A stretch of DNA of 64,000 nucleotides from UBA4416 sp044238845 (lineage in GTDB: Bacteria; Bacteroidota; Bacteroidia; B-17B0; Aurantibacillaceae): NCBI GenBank assembly GCA_044238845.1, contig JBIICN010000001.1:62001-126000 (forward strand). The letters are read 5' to 3'. The position numbers were made by a program, and so were the translations under genes. Shown one piece after another: positions 60,599 through 64,000 of this stretch (position 1 is its first letter; every line of letters begins with the position of its first letter). The notes beneath the pieces were generated by a model. That model was not told the origin of the DNA and searched no databases. It saw only the letters and a list, made by a program, of their open reading frames with translations.

Positions 60599-61930
60599 TT
60601 ACACTAAATCTTTCACTAACATATTTCCTTTAGTAGTATTTAATACTTCATCCATATCTTTCATTAACCGATTAACTATTGCTAATTCACGACTGTCATC
60701 AATCGGCAAATGATTTACACCTTTCTCATCTAATTTATCGATAATAAATTTTACGGTTAGTTTAGAATCTGAAATGCCAGGCTGATAACCTATCTCTTTG
60801 TCATTTGTCATTTTAACTTCATTAAAAACACCAGTTTCGGTAAATTCATTAATTACGACTCGAGCTAATCTTACTGGTAAATCTAATTTAGTTGCAATTT
60901 CGATAGATGTTAATGCCTTTTTACCTTCATTAAAATTTTTAATCACATAGTTAGCAATCATTAAGGCTATGACGCGTTTATATCTATCGCTAATATTATT
61001 GATTTCATTTTCTAATTCATAATGGTCTACATTTTGATGGGCAAAAGTTAACTCTGCTCCAAATAGCACTACAAACCAAGAGTATTGTACCCAAACCAAA
61101 AAAAGTGGTAAAGCTGCAAAACTTCCATAAATCTTGTTGTATTGAGCAACGCCAATTTGAGAAGATACATAAGCCCATTGTAATAATTCAAATAATAAAG
61201 CGGCAACTAATGATCCCATGGCTGCTCCTTTAAACGTTACTTTTGTATTAGGTAAGGCTACATATAAAAAAATAAACATCGCCCACATCAAAGTAAAAGC
61301 AAATAGTTTTAAAAATAAAGCTGTGGCAGGACTAATAATTGAAACATTAGAAGCAACAGTATCTAAACCAGTTTTTAACCAAACAGTTAGTCCCCCTGAA
61401 AGTATAATAAAAACAGGGCCAATTAACATGATAGACAAATAATCTGTTATTTTTCTTGTCCAAGTTCTTCCTCTTTTTATTTCCCAAATTTCATTAAAAC
61501 TATTTTCAATACTATTTAATAGACTTATGATTGACCATAACAACAAAACAATTCCAACTCCCGCAATTAATCCACCTTTTGTGTTAGCTAACATTTTATC
61601 AGCATAAACAAATGCTTGCGTTAAAATATCTTTTTGATCTTGGAATTTTAATAATAAATCTTGCTGCAAGCTTTGCTCAAATCCAAAGCCTTTCGCAATA
61701 GCAAATGCTAGAGCAATAATTGGCACAATTGAAAACAACGAATAATATGTTAGAGCTGTAGCTTTTAACAAACATTTATCTTCATTAAATCCCTTTATTG
61801 CTAATGAAAAAACTCGTAACTGTCTCACAAAAAATCCTTGTTTTTTACTAAGCTTATCTAGTCTAACACGCCATAAATTATGAGTTAAAAAATGTGTGAC
61901 GCGTTTAAATAATGTAAATACGTTTGCCAT
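60599..61930 (-). CDS. YihY/BrkB family inner-membrane protein
   Basis: A 443-residue membrane protein. The YihY/BrkB core occupies ~35-300 with about six membrane helices and the motifs CLLKATALTYYSLFSIVPIIALAFAIAKG, LLLWSIISLLNSIENSFNEIWEIKRGRTW, and WVQYSWFVVLFGAELTFAHQN. The C-terminal ~130 residues are cytoplasmic and winged-helix-like (VIKNFNEGKKALTSIEIATKLDLPVRLARVVINEF). The family was once called RNase BN in error; its transport role is not settled. Confidence 0.9.
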   Translation of the reverse strand: MANVFTLFKRVTHFLTHNLWRVRLDKLSKKQGFFVRQLRVFSLAIKGFNEDKCLLKATALTYYSLFSIVPIIALAFAIAKGFGFEQSLQQDLLLKFQDQKDILTQAFVYADKMLANTKGGLIAGVGIVLLLWSIISLLNSIENSFNEIWEIKRGRTWTRKITDYLSIMLIGPVFIILSGGLTVWLKTGLDTVASNVSIISPATALFLKLFAFTLMWAMFIFLYVALPNTKVTFKGAAMGSLVAALLFELLQWAYVSSQIGVAQYNKIYGSFAALPLFLVWVQYSWFVVLFGAELTFAHQNVDHYELENEINNISDRYKRVIALMIANYVIKNFNEGKKALTSIEIATKLDLPVRLARVVINEFTETGVFNEVKMTNDKEIGYQPGISDSKLTVKFIIDKLDEKGVNHLPIDDSRELAIVNRLMKDMDEVLNTTKGNMLVKDLV

Positions 61931-61971
61931 ATGATGTAAATATAAGCAATCTACCGTTGATTTGAAATGGC

Positions 61972-62856
61972 TTATTTTGACTTTAATTCAGCCCGTAATT
62001 GACTAGATGTTTTTCGGCTACCGTCATGGCTCCATCCTGGAGGTCCAAATACGTACATAATTTTATTTTTGAGAGAAGTTTGTTTTTTTAAGTCTTGATA
62101 AATTGCTTTCCATTCATGAAACACCATCGTAATTGGGTTGTACGTTTCTATATTGGAGGTTAATCCATAAACAACTTCTTCCTCTTCTTTAGCAAAGGTG
62201 CCAAATACTCTATCCCAGATAATAAAAATCATTCCCATGTTTTTATCAAGATATTTAATATTGCTAGCGTGATGAACTCGGTGGTGAGAGGGCGTTGATA
62301 AAATCCATTCTAATGCACCTAATTTACCAACTGTTTTTGTGTGAATTAAGATGCCGTAAATTTGAGTAGCCGCATACATAAACATGACATCCAGTGGATC
62401 AAATCCTACTAGGGACAATGGAATAAAATACACAAAACGATATAATGGTTGGAAAACAGAAGAACGGAAACCAACCGTTAAATTAAATTCTTCAGAAGAA
62501 TGATGCGTCACATGAACGGCCCAAAAGAAACGACAATAGTGATCGATACGATGCATCCAATAAAACATAAAATCTTCTGCAAACAATAAAGCCGTCCAAT
62601 ATAAAATTGGATGAATCGTTTTATCAATACTGGTGAGCTTAAATTGATAGAAATACCAAAGCACTGCTAAACAAATTCCTCTTACTAAAATATCTAAAGA
62701 GAAATTGAGAGAGGTTAAGTATAAGTTTGATAAAAGACCTTTGGTGGAATAATAATGTTTATGTTTAAAATAACTATATAAAATCTCAACACCTATTACA
62801 ACGGTATATATAGGTATTGAGATTAAAATAAGAAGTTCTTCTCTAAATTCGTTCAT
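61972..62856 (-). CDS. Sterol desaturase / fatty acid hydroxylase family protein
   Basis: A 294-residue membrane di-iron enzyme with several transmembrane helices and the His clusters HRIDH, HVTHH and HHRVHH that bind the non-haem di-iron centre. The family hydroxylates or desaturates fatty acids, sterols or carotenoids; in bacteria the substrate is usually a lipid acyl chain. It heads a probable operon with BrkB, a hydrolase and DUF2279 (gaps 41, 2 and 19 bp). Confidence 0.9.
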   Translation of the reverse strand: MNEFREELLILISIPIYTVVIGVEILYSYFKHKHYYSTKGLLSNLYLTSLNFSLDILVRGICLAVLWYFYQFKLTSIDKTIHPILYWTALLFAEDFMFYWMHRIDHYCRFFWAVHVTHHSSEEFNLTVGFRSSVFQPLYRFVYFIPLSLVGFDPLDVMFMYAATQIYGILIHTKTVGKLGALEWILSTPSHHRVHHASNIKYLDKNMGMIFIIWDRVFGTFAKEEEEVVYGLTSNIETYNPITMVFHEWKAIYQDLKKQTSLKNKIMYVFGPPGWSHDGSRKTSSQLRAELKSK

Positions 62857-62879
62857 AAAGGTTTCATTTAAAAACTAAG

Positions 62880-62887
62880 CAAAGATA
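62880..62887 (-). promoter_or_regulatory. -7 promoter element of the sterol desaturase operon
   Basis: TATCTTTG on the minus strand, full TAnnTTTG match, 23 nt before ATG 62856. Upstream TTTA at about 17 nt is a weak -33 candidate. Confidence 0.55.
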
Positions 62888-62942
62888 ATAAGCCTTTCAG
62901 CTGCTAAATTATCATTTATTTACTTTTTTATATTGATATTTA

Positions 62943-64000
62943 TCATTTAAATAAATTCAAGTGGCCTTTTGCGGTTACAGATTTATCTTTTAAATCAGTA
63001 TAATTAATGATATAAAAATAGGTGCCATCGGACGCGTTACCATTTTTAGTATTTCCATCCCAATAGCCATTAACACCATCCCATTCATACATTTTTAATC
63101 CCCAACGGTCGTAAATAATACAATTTAAACTTTTTAATCCAGTCGAAGCAATTTTAAAAATATCGTTTTTAGTATCTCCATTTGGAGTAAAAACATTTGG
63201 AATCACAACTACGGCTTCAGTAATAATAGTAACACATTTTATGACACTATCTTTACAAGTAGCATTTGTAGCCACTAATTTAATGCAACAGGATCCAGTA
63301 TCAGCTAAAGGAACTGTAACAACTGAGTTAGTAGATAGGCCATTACAATAATCCCATAAGATAGAAGATGCACCTGTACTTGTATTAGTTAAGTTTAAAG
63401 TTTCTCCTACCGACATGATAGTAGAATTTAATCCACTAAAGCTTGCAGAAATAGAGTTAACATTAACTATCACTGTTCCTGATAATGCAGGGCAACCGCT
63501 TAATGATGTACCATTCACGACATAAGTTGTCGTATTTATTGGAGCTACAGTTTGCGAGAAGGTGTTTACCCCATTACTCCAAGTATAGGTTGTTGTAGCT
63601 GAGTTTGTTCCTGTTCCAAATAAAGCCACTGTTTCGGTTGGGCACGTTGATACAGCTAAAGTATAGGTTGATAAAATCGTATTATCAACAGTAACCGTTG
63701 CTGTAGCTAATGAAGTACAAGTTCCATTTGCGCCAATAACAGAAACCGTTGTACTAGATACTGGTGCAATTGTATAAGTTGCACCTACAAAATTAGTTGG
63801 TTGCCAGGTAAATGAATTTGCTCCGCCTGCAGTAAACGATACAGTTTGAGTTGGACAAATGGTAGTATTTGCAACACCAGTAATGGTTGGTGTTGCTGTA
63901 ACACTAACGGTTGTTGCAATTGTATTTGTACATGTTCCATTTGAACCAGTAATGGTGTAGTTAGTTGTAGTATTAGGACTAACAGATACAGAATTTGTAA
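62943..64000 (-). CDS. T9SS type B surface protein, C-terminal part (truncated by window edge)
   Basis: The frame is open from the window end to a TGA at 62943-62945, at least 352 residues; a GTG at 63629 is internal, not the start. The visible part has Ig/PKD-like repeats in Ser/Thr-rich sequence (TVSVTATPTITG, TCPTETVALFGTGTNS, GCPALSGTVIV) and a C-terminal gliding-type CHU_C domain (VVIPNVFTPNGDTKNDIF … IYDRWG … YWDGN … GTYFYIINYTDLKD … GHLNLFK), the T9SS type B signal. It is a surface adhesin-like protein whose N-terminus lies outside the window. Confidence 0.9.
   Translation of the reverse strand, partial: TNSVSVSPNTTTNYTITGSNGTCTNTIATTVSVTATPTITGVANTTICPTQTVSFTAGGANSFTWQPTNFVGATYTIAPVSSTTVSVIGANGTCTSLATATVTVDNTILSTYTLAVSTCPTETVALFGTGTNSATTTYTWSNGVNTFSQTVAPINTTTYVVNGTSLSGCPALSGTVIVNVNSISASFSGLNSTIMSVGETLNLTNTSTGASSILWDYCNGLSTNSVVTVPLADTGSCCIKLVATNATCKDSVIKCVTIITEAVVVIPNVFTPNGDTKNDIFKIASTGLKSLNCIIYDRWGLKMYEWDGVNGYWDGNTKNGNASDGTYFYIINYTDLKDKSVTAKGHLNLFK

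Noticed and set aside
1..64000. tRNA, rRNA or insertion sequences in the intergenic gaps
   Set aside because: No cloverleaf-like GC-rich blocks, rRNA-like segments, transposase frames or terminal repeats were seen in any gap.

Overview
The window looks like a stretch of a Bacteroidota chromosome (Cytophaga–Flavobacterium type). The evidence is low GC, three type IX secretion (T9SS) substrates with recognisable C-terminal sorting domains, typical family content (PKD/gliding-type proteins, DUF4397, DUF4197, DUF2279, a 620-residue U32 protein), near absence of Shine-Dalgarno sequences, and repeated matches to the Bacteroidota promoter form TTTG-N19-20-TAnnTTTG. The order or genus cannot be fixed from the sequence. 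I see no rRNA, tRNA, CRISPR array, prophage or insertion sequence; this is ordinary chromosomal backbone with a few accessory patches.

Layout. 1-5.2 kb: tail of a STAS-like protein, a secreted alpha/beta hydrolase, a large BNR/VPS10-type beta-propeller protein and a PyrR-like phosphoribosyltransferase. 5.2-10.4 kb: a 1706-residue PKD-repeat T9SS protein. 10.7-15.7 kb (minus strand): antitoxin, RelE/ParE toxin, two paralogous polysaccharide-deacetylase-like proteins and an asparagine synthase, probably one transcription unit with a surface-polysaccharide role. 16-25 kb (mostly plus): housekeeping genes ftcD, ffh, folD, a CDGSH protein, mtaB, ftsK and a small membrane protein. 25.2-29.1 kb (minus): ahcY, then a HigBA module running straight into a U32 protein. 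29.2-32.3 kb (plus): a phosphopantetheinyl transferase coupled to a prenylglyceryl-phosphate synthase, then a compact ThiE/TenI-PnuC-NadR operon. 32.2-37.4 kb: an esterase, cinA, a DUF4197 protein, a frameshifted beta-lactamase-like serine hydrolase and a small HTH/membrane pair. 37.5-38.9 kb: an endonuclease III-peroxiredoxin fusion. 39-48.3 kb: DUF4397 T9SS protein, sucD, mnmE, an S41 peptidase and small membrane proteins. 48.4-53.5 kb: an MlaE-MlaF-MlaD lipid transport operon followed by a P-type ATPase. 53.5-64 kb: uvrD/pcrA, ssb, a beta-barrel, an MBL hydrolase, a four-gene membrane operon (sterol desaturase, BrkB, hydrolase, DUF2279) and the 3' part of another T9SS type B protein.

The most notable observations are: (i) an in-frame fusion of endonuclease III to a Bcp-type thiol peroxidase through a lysine-rich, histone-H1-like linker; (ii) at least six intergenic tracts built on a 7-nt period; (iii) two near-perfect long palindromes centred on AGCT; (iv) two toxin-antitoxin modules, each placed directly upstream of and co-directional with non-TA genes, one with a 16-bp-arm perfect inverted repeat in front; (v) a deacetylase-like gene whose conserved N-terminus has no ATG/GTG/TTG start; (vi) a serine hydrolase split by a one-base change in an A6 run; and (vii) several promoters whose -7 element lies only 3-5 nt from the ATG, implying leaderless mRNAs. 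I did not find a clear multi-gene system that I could call new.
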